Shown here one piece after another: positions 38,801 through 46,143 of a stretch of DNA of 64,000 nucleotides. This DNA is from Opisthocomus hoazin. Taxonomy: Eukaryota; Chordata; Aves; Opisthocomiformes; Opisthocomidae. How positions within the stretch are numbered: position 1 is the first letter of the stretch; every line of letters begins with the position of its first letter. The notes below the pieces were generated by a model. The model saw nothing but the letters and a program-made list of their open reading frames with translations, did not search any database and was not told the origin of the DNA. Where the stretch lies: NCBI RefSeq assembly GCF_030867145.1, contig NC_134419.1, forward strand, positions 2,542,001 through 2,606,000, in the 5' to 3' direction. The position numbers and the translations under genes were made by a program.

Positions 38801-41800
38801 AATGGTAAGGGTTGGAAGGGACCTTAAAGATCATCTGGTTCCAACCCCCCTGCCATGAGCAGGGACATCTTCCCCCAGCCCAGGGTGCTCAGAGCTCCAT
38901 CCAACCTGGCCTTGAGCACTGCCAGGGAGGGGGCAGCCACAGCTTCTCTGGGCAGCCTGTGCCAGTGTTTCACCACCCTCACGGTGGAGAATTTCTTCCT
39001 CATATCTCATCTAGCTCTGCCCTCTGTTAGTTTGGAGTCATTCCCCCTTGTCCTATCACCACACACCATTGTGAAAAGCCCCTCTCCATCCTTCCTGTAG
39101 CCCCTTCAGGTACTGGCAGCTGCTCTAAGGTCACCAAAGTAAAGAGGCAAAAGAAGAACTACAAAGATGCTCCTCTTGGAATTTGTTTTTTGAACTCGCA
39201 ATGTTCTGTGTCCTGCCAGCTCCAGCTCAAGTCTCCCCTTACCTCCATCCTCAAACTTCCAACCCAAGCCCAGCACACTTTCTACAGGAACTGGCAGTTG
39301 GCAGCAATGTATGGGTCCCGTTAGAGTTATGCACTATGATCATGTTATTATACGCATCCAGTGTATTCCATAGGAGCTGTTCAAATCCTTGCATCAGGAG
39401 CTGAACATGCTGCAGTTAAGGGCATGTCCTAAAGTTGCACGGAGCTTTAATGCCCACTCGAGGCATTGCAGAACTTTATGCTTAAGCCTGTATGAACAGA
39501 CCACGCTGAGATTTAAATCTGAAATTTAAACCACACACTGACCAATATTTCTTTCTGACTGGTTTAAGTCCGGCGAACTTTAAAGCAGCTGAAGGCATGG
39601 TCACCACAGCAGCATCATCAGACACCAGTAGTAACTGATATGGCAGCCCTACCTGAAATAAAGCTTCTGCTCTTGGCTCCTCTGAGCCAAACCCAAGCCT
39701 AACAGGGAGACACTCAACATCGCTGTGGGCAGGAGCTTCCATTTATGCTGCCTGCGAGCACACAGGTACCCCAAGCTATACTCTGAGCAACTTGGATTGT
39801 CGCTACTTCAGTTAAACAGCTCGTGTTCATGCTCCTCTGTGTGGCACGGGTGATGGTGGCAGAAAACTTGTTAACAATCTGAACCAAGAAGCATTTACCA
39901 GTCCCAGAGACTTTGAGAATCTTATTTTCCCAGGTTCAGCCACTGGACACAGCCTGGTCAGACCCTCCATCCCAGTGCTCCCACCCCCAGCGTGCCAGCA
40001 TAGAGGCATGGTCAGGTCAAAGAGCCCATCTGCACCAGCTGTGATCAGATCCTGCCTTCCAACAGCAACAACCCACCATGGTCCTCTTGGTTCCTGGCTT
40101 TTTTTCCTTTTTTATTTTGACACTAAGCAATACTAATCCAAAAAAATATTAAGCCAATAATCATAAGCACTCGGAAGTTATGGCAAAGCTGTAACCGCCG
40201 ATTATTTTCATTCCAAGAAGCTGTTTATGAGATCGCAAGCCCACCTTACAAGACGATACTTAAATACTTTGAAATAGTTTCAAAAAAGTTAATAGAAAAA
40301 CCCAACAAGGGCCCACTTTCTCAACTCGTGAGTCAGTACCATTGCAGCGATAGCACATACAGCCATGCTAGCTAAACCGACGGCAATTTGCCCCAGAATT
40401 GCCAGCGCTTTGCCTTCAGCTCAAACCCTCACCTAACTTCTCCCATGGCTTAACATTAATCTGGATGCACATCTTCCAGAGAGCAAAGGCCATTTTCCTG
40501 CACTCACAGTGCGCTGCCCAGGTGCAGACAAAACATAATACACGGGAGAGCAGAGGAAGGTTTGGTTCTCCAGCTATTTCACTTCCTCAGAGGTGCTATT
40601 TAACTGCGCCCGGAGAGGTCTGGCTGGGGCGCAGCGATAGCCCTGCCAGACAGGCTGACCAGCCTGCTGCAGCCAGTGTCCCCAACTGCCGGGTGACACC
40701 GAGCTCTACCTCGGGACTGTATCACTTCTCAACTGCAAACAGCCATTTTGATAACTCAGGCAGCAGCTGCTCCACCACACGTGAAACCATTGTTTAAAAC
40801 CAGGGGGGAAAAAAAAAAAAACAAACTGAAACACAAGGGAGGTCAGGCACGTGGGAAGCACCTAATGAGCTCCGATTTGGCCAGGGCACCTCAAGGATTT
40901 CACCTTCAGGGTCTGCCACCTAATTACACAGGAGAGAGGCTCCCCCATCGCACTAAAACCCAGAAGCGTACCTCCCTTGCACCCTAACATGTCACCAGTT
41001 TATCTCCCCCTTCTCCTTCCCGAGGAATCTGAGTCTCTTTCCCAGCTGAAATGTGCTCTACCACTGCCCACTTTGGGAATTTAGACTTTGGCATCATTAG
41101 TGGCAGGAGCCTCAAGCATTTATAATATGAATATATTCTCTATTTAAAACAACAGAACACAGAAGGTGAGTGGTGGTTTTTTCCCTGCTCCTATGAAGCC
41201 AAAACCCCCACCGCCTTATTCTCCTGCTTTTCTCTCACACTGCTCCCTAATTCCCTCCCATCCATCTTCACACTGCGTTAAGGATAAATCACGTCCCACA
41301 ATTCATGAGCAGCTTCAATTACCAAATCATTAGAAATCACAAGCTCACCTGAGGGGCGGATGCAGTTCTTTAAGCTTTTATAATTTCATACGTGGCAAAG
41401 AAAAATGTCTTTGCAATGAGGGAATAAAAATTAGGCATTTATCAGCATAAACTGTTCAAATGAACAGGGCAGATACAAGTACAGACTTCAGGTTTAGAAA
41501 AGAGCATCGCACCCAATAGAGCTTTTTTGAATTGCACGTGAAGATTTAGAAACACCCACCAAAAAGCCCTTATTAAACAGAGAACGTATTAGAAAAAAAT
41601 AAATCCTATAAACTCAATTCAGGGGCCATATTAAGGCCTGAGGTTTGTTGCTGCTTAAGTGTCAGGTGTGTCACTTGTAGTGCTTGTAAAATTTAGGCAG
41701 CAAGAGTATCAAAATGAAGTACAGCCAGCAAACTCTGGTTAACACAGATCTCTCAACCCTTAACTCCAACCCCTCGGTCAAGCCCATGTGTTTCAGGGGA

Positions 41801-43574
41801 GAACATCCTAGAAACTGATAGAGGCCATTAATCCAATTAATGCTCTGCGATGTCTTCCTAATTAGTAGCTGAATTGTGGAAATGGCTGAATATTGCACAA
41901 AACCCGTAAATAAAGGTATTGTCTAGCTACCCATGAATGCATTTTTTATTTGCTCCACAGAGTGTGCAGAAACCAAACAGAACAATTGCAACACTCAAAT
42001 AATACACTGAGCTGACGCTAGACAAAAGCCATGGCTTGACACGAGCTGCAGCGCGCTCCCACACCTGGCTGGAGGCGAACGCCACCTTCCACAGCGCTAA
42101 CGCCCTTGGTTCTGAAAGTTCTAGGAAACTCATTCGGATAATTGCTTTAATGATAGATATTAAACTGACCGTGATATCTGACCACCTCAGCAGATGCCGA
42201 TGTAGGAATCTGAATAACTGTAGCACAGCAGCTTACTGTGAGTAAGAATCTACAGACACAATACTATGGTTACAAGCAACTGTAGCAGAGATATCGTAGC
42301 AGCAAATTCAAATACATTTCTAAAGCCCAAGAGTAAAAAAAAGTTAAGAAACAAAGCCAACCCCCGAAAGAACTCTTGAAAGCAAATTCAGCTGGCAAGA
42401 GAGAAGAGGAAAATGTGACTCTTACCACATCAGAGAAAATGTGAAGAAAATTCAAGGCAAGACTCTCCCTGCCAGAGTCCAGACATAGGTCATTAGGGGT
42501 TTTTCTCCCTACCCAAGTCCAGACATAAGTCATTAGGGGTTTTGTCTTTCCCCCCTTGAGAAGAATTTACCACATTAAAAGAAAGGTAATGTATTTTAAG
42601 TACTCGCTGTCTTGGGTCCACCCCTTTCTTTCATGGAACAGCACACTGTCACTGCAAGATCCGCCCGTTACAACGGGCGGACATTGGATTTTGTCCCCCA
42701 CAACTATACAGGGTATTTCACTGTACGAGTTGGATCTTTAGAAGTTCTCTGCAAAGGCTGTAGATGTTCATTGAGATGGGCACAGCTAACAAACCAGAAC
42801 CAGTTCGTTTCAAGAGATCGCTTGAAAGCCATCAGCTGAGTACTCTTGATTACTGGTGATCCGGGCAAATTTGAACCTGTGATTCAGAGGTGAAGAGCTC
42901 TCTATCCTATTACCGGTCATAAAGACCATCTGGTCCCCCACTCCATGATTGGAAAAAAAAAAAATTAATCCAAGTCTGAGGAGTGCTTTGGGGGGGGGGG
43001 GGGGGGGGGGGGGAGGGGCAGGGGAAGTAACAATGATTCTGTGAAATAAGTCAGCTGGGGAAAGACCCCAAAACACTCCATCCATTTTAGCTTCGAAACA
43101 ACCTTTTCCTCTCCGGGGCTGAAAACAGCAGCCGACCGTGGGGATGTTTCAGCGGCTGCCCCAGCCCGGGCTGGATTCCCTTCACCCCTCCGCCCGCGCT
43201 TGGACAAAGGGCCGCTATTGTCCCCGGCTGGAGAGGCTCCCCGTCCCCACGCAGCGACACCAACCCCCCCCATCACTCAGCAGACCCTCCCCGGCAGAGA
43301 TACCCCCCTCCACATCATATACCCCCCCCAGCAGCCCCACGCGTGCCGCGTGGACCCCCGCGGAGGCGGCGCGCCCGCCCCTACCTGAGCTGTCCATGGT
43401 GCTGAAGCCCTCGGCCCGCTGCTGCTGCTGCCGCGCCGGGCTCCGGCCGCTCGCCCCCGCCGCCGCCCCGCCGGCCCCGGGCTTGCCCCCGCCGTCAGCG
43501 CCGCTGTCCACCAGCTGTAACGATTCATAGCCGTCACCACCCGGCTTTTTCCGGTAGCTCCCCAGCAGGCTCAT
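5795..43574 (-). CDS. DNAJC6: Putative tyrosine-protein phosphatase auxilin (DnaJ homolog subfamily C member 6), complete
   Basis: Nineteen coding exons join in frame to 984 codons plus TAG. Auxilin recruits HSC70 to clathrin coats and triggers uncoating of endocytic vesicles, mainly at synapses. Visible domains: a Gly/Ala-rich N-terminus (1-63); a tensin/PTEN-like phosphatase domain (about 115-290) with HCMDGRAAS at 219-227, which lacks the catalytic arginine; a C2 domain (about 290-440); a disordered linker (about 450-890) with DLLGL (557-561) and four DPF motifs (642, 668, 684 and 743) that bind clathrin and the AP2 alpha appendage; and a J domain (about 919-984) with HPD at 948-950. The paralogue GAK has the same C-terminal half, but it starts with a kinase domain; the [11 protein letters not shown]-terminus and the flanking genes AK4 and LEPROT identify DNAJC6. 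Its length is close to the long human isoform (970 residues, as recalled). All introns are GT-AG. Confidence 0.96.
5897..6764 (-). other. DNAJC6: DNAJC6 intron 18
   Basis: This 868-base intron lies between the two J-domain exons. I see no repeat family, RNA or credible open frame in it. Confidence 0.85.
6765..6941 (-). CDS. DNAJC6: DNAJC6 coding exon 18 (J domain)
   Basis: This exon has 177 bases, with acceptor TTCCAG and donor CAAG/GTAAGG, phase 0 at both ends. It encodes [20 protein letters not shown] to AVLVVHPDK. The HPD tripeptide (948-950) is the HSC70-stimulating loop of J domains. Confidence 0.96.
6942..8889 (-). other. DNAJC6: DNAJC6 intron 17
   Basis: This 1.9 kb intron has ordinary composition. 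A plus-strand open frame at 8360-8860 runs antisense within it and has no recognisable product. Confidence 0.85.
8890..9035 (-). CDS. DNAJC6: DNAJC6 coding exon 17
   Basis: This exon has 146 bases, with acceptor TTCAAG and donor AAA/GTAAGT, ending in phase 0. It encodes [20 protein letters not shown] to MDPEKLK. The DFEDLL segment is a clathrin-binding motif type, followed by the basic helix that leads into the J domain. Confidence 0.95.
9036..9399 (-). other. DNAJC6: DNAJC6 intron 16
   Basis: This 364-base intron shows no recognised element. Confidence 0.85.
9400..9660 (-). CDS. DNAJC6: DNAJC6 coding exon 16
   Basis: This exon has 261 bases, with acceptor CTGCAG and donor GTTG/GTAAGC. It encodes [20 protein letters not shown], a Gly/Gln/Pro-rich stretch with two GWQQ motifs, and [12 protein letters not shown], a conserved auxilin segment. 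It is phase 1 at both ends. Confidence 0.95.
9661..11170 (-). other. DNAJC6: DNAJC6 intron 15
   Basis: This 1.5 kb intron shows no recognised element. It ends at the weak GTTTGT donor of exon 15 on its upstream (high-coordinate) side. Confidence 0.85.
11171..11305 (-). CDS. DNAJC6: DNAJC6 coding exon 15
   Basis: This exon has 135 bases, with acceptor TTTAAG and donor GCAG/GTTTGT, a weak donor. It encodes [20 protein letters not shown] to [15 protein letters not shown], including the fourth DPF motif (743-745). It is phase 1 at both ends. Confidence 0.92.
11306..12058 (-). other. DNAJC6: DNAJC6 intron 14
   Basis: This 753-base intron has an A/G-rich stretch next to the exon 15 acceptor (about 11318-11360) and nothing else recognised. 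On the minus strand that stretch is a long pyrimidine tract, normal for a 3' splice site. Confidence 0.8.
12059..12127 (-). CDS. DNAJC6: DNAJC6 coding exon 14
   Basis: This short exon has 69 bases, with acceptor GCTTAG and donor CCAG/GTATGT. It encodes [20 protein letters not shown] followed by NKP, matching the mammalian linker. It is phase 1 at both ends. Confidence 0.92.
12128..13468 (-). other. DNAJC6: DNAJC6 intron 13
   Basis: This 1.3 kb intron shows no recognised repeat or RNA. Confidence 0.85.
13469..13621 (-). CDS. DNAJC6: DNAJC6 coding exon 13
   Basis: This exon has 153 bases, with acceptor TTACAG and donor ATGG/GTAAGA. It encodes [20 protein letters not shown] to SDPFHM. It carries three of the four DPF motifs (642, 668 and 684) for AP2 alpha-appendage binding. 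It is phase 1 at both ends. Confidence 0.93.
13622..15992 (-). other. DNAJC6: DNAJC6 intron 12
   Basis: This 2.4 kb intron has homopolymer runs of A (15027-15041) and T (about 15632-15645) and no recognised mobile element. The open frames around 14478-15065 are not credited. Confidence 0.85.
15993..16439 (-). CDS. DNAJC6: DNAJC6 coding exon 12
   Basis: This is the longest coding exon, 447 bases, with acceptor GTTTAG and donor GAAG/GTAATA. It encodes an acidic [10 protein letters not shown] stretch, a Pro-rich run, the clathrin-binding type motif DLLGL (557-561), and LLNDLFG. It belongs to the disordered linker and is phase 1 at both ends. Confidence 0.95.
16440..17295 (-). other. DNAJC6: DNAJC6 intron 11
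   Basis: This 856-base intron shows no recognised element. It flanks the cassette-like exon 11; on the other side exon 11 is only 94 bases from exon 10 (intron 10, 17377-17470). Confidence 0.8.
17296..17376 (-). CDS. DNAJC6: DNAJC6 coding exon 11 (cassette-like)
   Basis: This exon has 81 bases, with acceptor CTGCAG and donor CAAG/GTATGC, phase 1 at both ends. It encodes [20 protein letters not shown] and then FSSLSWQ. This aligns with the mammalian segment ending GQSGFFASLCWQ, which supports a real exon. Because it is a symmetric exon, skipping it would keep the frame. Confidence 0.85.
17471..17664 (-). CDS. DNAJC6: DNAJC6 coding exon 10
   Basis: This exon has 194 bases, with acceptor TTTAG and donor GCAG/GTAAGA, ending in phase 1. 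It encodes [20 protein letters not shown] to [11 protein letters not shown], the end of the C2 domain. Confidence 0.95.
17840..17919 (-). CDS. DNAJC6: DNAJC6 coding exon 9
   Basis: This exon has 80 bases, with a long T-rich tract and CAG acceptor and donor CCAA/GTGAGT. It encodes [20 protein letters not shown] to LKFT, in the C2 domain. No standalone open frame of note marks it; I found it by recalled homology and splice signals. Confidence 0.94.
17920..19542 (-). other. DNAJC6: DNAJC6 intron 8
   Basis: This 1.6 kb intron is AT-rich near 17955-18075 and has no recognised repeat family. Confidence 0.85.
19543..19660 (-). CDS. DNAJC6: DNAJC6 coding exon 8
   Basis: This exon has 118 bases, with acceptor TCAAAG and donor AAA/GTAGGA, ending in phase 0. 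It encodes [20 protein letters not shown] through to RLQAK, in the C2 domain. A 234-codon open frame on the plus strand runs antisense across it and is not credited. Confidence 0.94.
19661..20063 (-). other. DNAJC6: DNAJC6 intron 7
   Basis: This 403-base intron shows no recognised element. Confidence 0.85.
20064..20258 (-). CDS. DNAJC6: DNAJC6 coding exon 7
   Basis: This exon has 195 bases, with acceptor CTGCAG and donor GAA/GTGAGT. It encodes [20 protein letters not shown] to SQEYERM, the end of the phosphatase-like domain and the start of the C2 domain. Confidence 0.95.
20259..21008 (-). other. DNAJC6: DNAJC6 intron 6
   Basis: This 750-base intron shows no recognised element. Confidence 0.85.
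21009..21142 (-). CDS. DNAJC6: DNAJC6 coding exon 6
   Basis: This exon has 134 bases, with acceptor TTACAG and donor GGAG/GTAGAG. It encodes [20 protein letters not shown] to WPSHR. It completes HCMDGRAAS; the position of the arginine needed for catalysis in HCX5R enzymes holds a serine. Confidence 0.94.
21143..23285 (-). other. DNAJC6: DNAJC6 intron 5
   Basis: This 2.1 kb intron contains a small 18-base tandem duplication at 21551-21586 and nothing else recognised. Confidence 0.85.
21551..21586. repeat. 18-base tandem duplication
   Basis: Two adjacent copies of GAAATTTAACCTAGAAGA differ at one base (T to C). This is probably replication slippage and carries no functional signal. Confidence 0.8.
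23286..23408 (-). CDS. DNAJC6: DNAJC6 coding exon 5
   Basis: This exon has 123 bases, with acceptor CTGCAG and donor CATG/GTAAGT, phase 0 at both ends. It encodes [20 protein letters not shown] through to VCVIHCM. The His-Cys pair (219-220) begins the degenerate phosphatase signature that is completed in exon 6. Confidence 0.95.
23409..27420 (-). other. DNAJC6: DNAJC6 intron 4
   Basis: This 4.0 kb intron is AT-rich in places, for example 25080-25130 and 25360-25400. I see no recognised repeat family, RNA or coding similarity. Confidence 0.8.
27421..27569 (-). CDS. DNAJC6: DNAJC6 coding exon 4
   Basis: This exon has 149 bases, with acceptor TTCTAG and donor CCGG/GTGAGC, ending in phase 0. 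It encodes [20 protein letters not shown] and continues to [10 protein letters not shown], in the phosphatase-like domain. Confidence 0.95.
27676..27725 (-). CDS. DNAJC6: DNAJC6 coding exon 3
   Basis: This very short exon has 50 bases, with acceptor TTTTAG and donor ATAG/GTAAGT. It encodes [17 protein letters not shown], the beginning of the phosphatase-like fold. Confidence 0.94.
27726..28611 (-). other. DNAJC6: DNAJC6 intron 2
   Basis: This 886-base intron shows no recognised element. Confidence 0.85.
28612..28762 (-). CDS. DNAJC6: DNAJC6 coding exon 2
   Basis: This exon has 151 bases, with acceptor TTGAAG and donor CCAG/GTACAG. It encodes [20 protein letters not shown] and then an amphipathic segment rich in Leu and Lys ([17 protein letters not shown]). 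The segment is highly conserved with mammals and precedes the phosphatase-like domain. Confidence 0.95.
31960..32072 (+). mobile_element. CR1 LINE 3' end
   Basis: This is a short 5'-truncated copy. It runs from GCCTGGACAAGGTCCTGTGC through GGTTGGACTAGATGACCCAC to the terminal octamers ATTCTGTGATTCTGTGA. It lies in DNAJC6 intron 1, opposite to the gene. Confidence 0.9.
33631..33942 (+). mobile_element. CR1 LINE 3' fragment
   Basis: This is a 5'-truncated copy of about 310 bases with typical CR1 blocks (GGTCTCTTCTCCCAGGTAAC, then GGTTGGACTTGATGATCTTA) and end AATGATTCTGT. Its sequence differs from the CR1 copies of the 49-63 kb group, so it belongs to another subfamily. It lies in DNAJC6 intron 1, antisense to the gene. 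Confidence 0.9.
36273..36296. repeat. 24-base T homopolymer
   Basis: A run of 24 T residues lies in DNAJC6 intron 1 (A-run in the transcript). I see no retroposed gene body next to it. Confidence 0.9.
38791..39135 (-). mobile_element. CR1 LINE 3' fragment
   Basis: This minus-strand copy starts at its 3' end with AGAATCATAGAATGGTAAGG on the plus strand (complement of the octamers). It continues through the GGGCAGCCTGTGCCAGTGTT block to CCTTCAGGTACTGGCAGCTG. It is about 345 bases, in the same orientation as DNAJC6. Confidence 0.92.
42476..42553. repeat. 40-base tandem duplication (two copies)
   Basis: AGTCCAGACATAGGTCATTA followed by GGGGTTTTTC recurs with a period of 40 bases, with one G to A difference in the core. 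It lies in DNAJC6 intron 1, about 0.8 kb downstream of exon 1. Confidence 0.8.
42990..43013. repeat. 24-base G homopolymer
   Basis: A run of 24 G residues on the plus strand is followed by A and another GGGG. It lies 372-395 bases downstream of the DNAJC6 exon 1 donor, in the intron. The non-coding strand for DNAJC6 carries the G tract, so the RNA has a C tract. It could form a G-quadruplex in DNA and may be length-variable. Confidence 0.9.
43385..43574 (-). CDS. DNAJC6: DNAJC6 coding exon 1
   Basis: This exon has 190 coding bases and donor TCAG/GTAGGG. It encodes [20 protein letters not shown] followed by a Gly/Ala-rich tract, a short Gln run and FSTMDSS. The start is chosen by match to the long mammalian isoform. 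Its context (CCC before ATG, A after) is weak, while the in-frame ATG at 43397 (Met60) has a strong ACCATGG context. The frame stays open for 125 codons upstream of Met1. Confidence 0.88.
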
Positions 43575-43870
43575 GGGCGCGGAACCTCCTCGGAAACCGC
43601 GGGGAGGGAGGGAGGGAGGGGGAAGCCGAGAGCTCCGGCCGCCCCGAGGGGAGGGGAAGGGCGGGACGGGACGGGGCCAGCGCCTCGCCCCCCCCCCCCC
43701 GGTTTCCCTCCCCCTTTCCCTCCCTCCCCGTTGCCGGTGCCGCCCCCTCCCGCCCCTCCGGGGCCCGGAAGCAATCGCAGAGGCCGCAGCTTCAGCGGCC
43801 GGCCCGGCTGGGTGCGGGGTCCCCGGTTGAAGCATCTTCCCGTTAATTAGGTGACGGGGGGCTGGAAATG
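43575..43870 (-). promoter_or_regulatory. DNAJC6: DNAJC6 CpG-rich promoter / 5'UTR
   Basis: This very GC- and CpG-rich block lies just upstream of exon 1; the CpG-dense stretch spans roughly 43100-43870. It has GC boxes (about 43741-43760), a 13-base C run (43688-43700), an ETS-like CCGGAAGC (43765-43772) and a homeodomain core TAATTA (43844-43849). No TATA box is visible. The transcription start is not determined. Confidence 0.6.
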
Positions 43871-45809
43871 CGGCCGCAGGCAGAACAAGGCACACACCCC
43901 CCCACCCCCACCCCCCGAACGTCAGCTGCTGCAAGCGATTAGTTAGCAAAAAATTGCTGGATCTACCCCATTTTCACCTCCGGGGCTGTTATTCACGCAT
44001 TTCGGCAAGCGCATCCCTCTCCCAAAAGAACCTCTCCAGCTGGGAGGGTCGGGGTGCGCAGCTGGCGCAAAGAGGTTCTCAAAACAGCCATCCGGCATCA
44101 AGGTCTTTTTCTCTCATGCCGGCAAACAGCGCGGTGTGTTCCTTGGGAACGGGCCAAGGTCACCGAGTTAGGGGCTGGCAGAGCCAACTCTGCAGTCTAG
44201 AGGAGGAGGGAGGGTTCTGCACCGAGCCTCCGGAAACCGAAAGAGCATCCCTGGTTCGGCGTAACACGGCATCTGTAACCGGAGGGCTCCCGAGCCGCAG
44301 CGTCCCCAGCCTGGGCGACCGCCAGCCGAAAAGCGGTGGCACCCAGCTGAAGAAGCCCTACCGCCTCTCGCTAAGCCGTTTCTGCTGTTGGGTCTCGCCA
44401 ATCTATTTTTAGCTGTTCGCACATAAACAGACTTCAGACCAACACGAAGCGTGTCCTTGGACAACTGATGGGCAGTACCTCGCTCGACACATTGCGCAGC
44501 CACAGCTAGTAGATCATAATTTCATTGTACGTGGAGCAGAGGAATGAGGGATGCTCCAGAGGAAATGACCGCTATTAAACCCTTCTAAACAGATTTCTTT
44601 TTAAAATAAGGAAAAACAAAGGCAGAAAGATGCCATAGCTTCCAGGCACACGCATGCCTTATATCTCTTACAAAAGGGATGGAAAGTACCCTGCTTAGAA
44701 AAATAGTGTGGGTTTGCTTCTACAGCAATAACATCAGCGAGCACTTCCGCAGCGATAACCAGAACTTGAAATATTACCGACACAGGGCTTAAACTTCCCT
44801 GCTTAACACTGCAGGGCAGCAGGCATCTGGCACGGCCGTACCTTCTCCTGTGCCACGGTTTATAAACTCCTGCGATTTTATATGACAGGGCAGACAAGGT
44901 ACATCTGTGACCCAGAATTTTCTCAGAAAAAGCCAAGCAGATTTACAAGCAGCAAACTAAAATGAACTAACCTGATGTAAACAGTTCACAGTTAGCAGCG
45001 GTAACAGCTTGAACTCAAGTTCAGAATCGTGTATTTTCTACCCCCTCGTTACCGGGCTCTTCATACATTGGTCCATACGGAGCAACGCGCAGATTGCGAT
45101 GCTCACCACAGGAATGGGTCCCCCTCCCTCTCAGCCCCAGTATGCAGCAACTTAAAGAGAAAATAGAAGATAAAAGCGTGGGTATTTTTACTAGGGATCA
45201 CGTCTGTTAGTCTCTCAGCCAGTCTGGGATACAATTCCTGTGCTCTAGGATAAAAATGGGAAATCTGGGGGGGGGGGTGTCAACATGGATTTTCATTTAT
45301 TTTGCTTGCTCAGCTAACGGCCTGAACACAAAAAAAACCCAGGCTCTTGGGTGAAGGGGGCACATTAAGGCCGTGTAACTTTTCCATGAGTACTCAAGCA
45401 TGCTCGCACTGGAGGCAAGCGCTGTTAGAGGGAAGGAGCTGGGGAACCTGGCACAACACAACACAACACCAACCTGTGCCCCATCTTTAACTGTCACCTG
45501 CCTGCCCTGCTGCCTTTATCCACCAACTCAAGAAGCTCAGCTTAGATAACTCTGTATCCTAAACCCAGAAGTCATCTCTCACCGGTGAGTAGCAAGGGCC
45601 TGTCCACGTTAGGCAGCAGAAGGAAAGCCCTACTGAAAAAGTTCTCTTGAGAGACGGGCACGAGCAAAAGCAGAGGTTCTCTCTGGCAGGAATTATAGCT
45701 CACCCTCCTCCAAGTACCGGCGCAGGTCCGGAAACTGTACTTCCCCAGCCACAGTCTCACTGCTGCTGCCCAGTGGAGCCTCACAGCATGCCTTGGGCTC
45801 AACATTTCG
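43871..45809. other. Intergenic, DNAJC6 upstream region
   Basis: No gene or repeat family is recognised. A short (CAACA)n-like tract occurs near 45452-45469 and a G run near 45266-45276. Confidence 0.7.
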
Positions 45810-46143
45810 TAGAATCATGGAACCGCTTAGGTTGAAAAGACCTTTAAGATCATCCAGTCCAACCATAAATGTAACACCGGCAAGTCCACCACTAGACCAT
45901 GTCCTTAAGTGCCACATCTACATCTATTGAAAAGTAAATACCTCCAGGGACAGCGACCCAACCACTTCCCTGGGCAGCCTGTTCAAATGCTTGACAGCCC
46001 TCTCGGTGAAGAAATTTTTCCCCAACATCCAAACTAAACCTCCCCTAGCGCAACTTGAGGCCATTTCTTCTTGTCCTACCACTTGTTACCTGGGAAAAGA
46101 GACTGAACCCCCTCGCTGCAACCTCCTTTCAGGTAGGTGTAGG
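45810..46143 (-). mobile_element. CR1 LINE 3' fragment
   Basis: This minus-strand copy starts with AGAATCATGGAACCGCTTAG on the plus strand. It contains CCTTTAAGATCATCCAGTCC and the CTTCTTGTCCTACCACTTGT block. It is about 334 bases and of a different subfamily from the 57754 group. Confidence 0.92.

Larger units (their letters stand above)
28763..43384 (-). other. DNAJC6: DNAJC6 intron 1 (14.6 kb)
   Basis: This large first intron separates the unique N-terminal exon from the conserved body of the gene. It holds three CR1 fragments (31960, 33631 and 38791), a 24-base T run (36273-36296), a GT-rich tract near 37280-37330, a 40-base tandem duplication (42476-42553) and a 24-base G run (42990-43013) close to the exon 1 donor. 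Mammalian DNAJC6 uses alternative first exons here or further upstream; I looked for one resembling the short human N-terminus (MKDSENK) and did not find it. Confidence 0.85.

Noticed and set aside
5795-43574. Identification as cyclin-G-associated kinase (GAK)
   Set aside because: GAK shares the phosphatase-like, C2 and J domains but has a kinase domain first. Here the N-terminus is [10 protein letters not shown] and the neighbours are AK4 and LEPROT, so it is DNAJC6.
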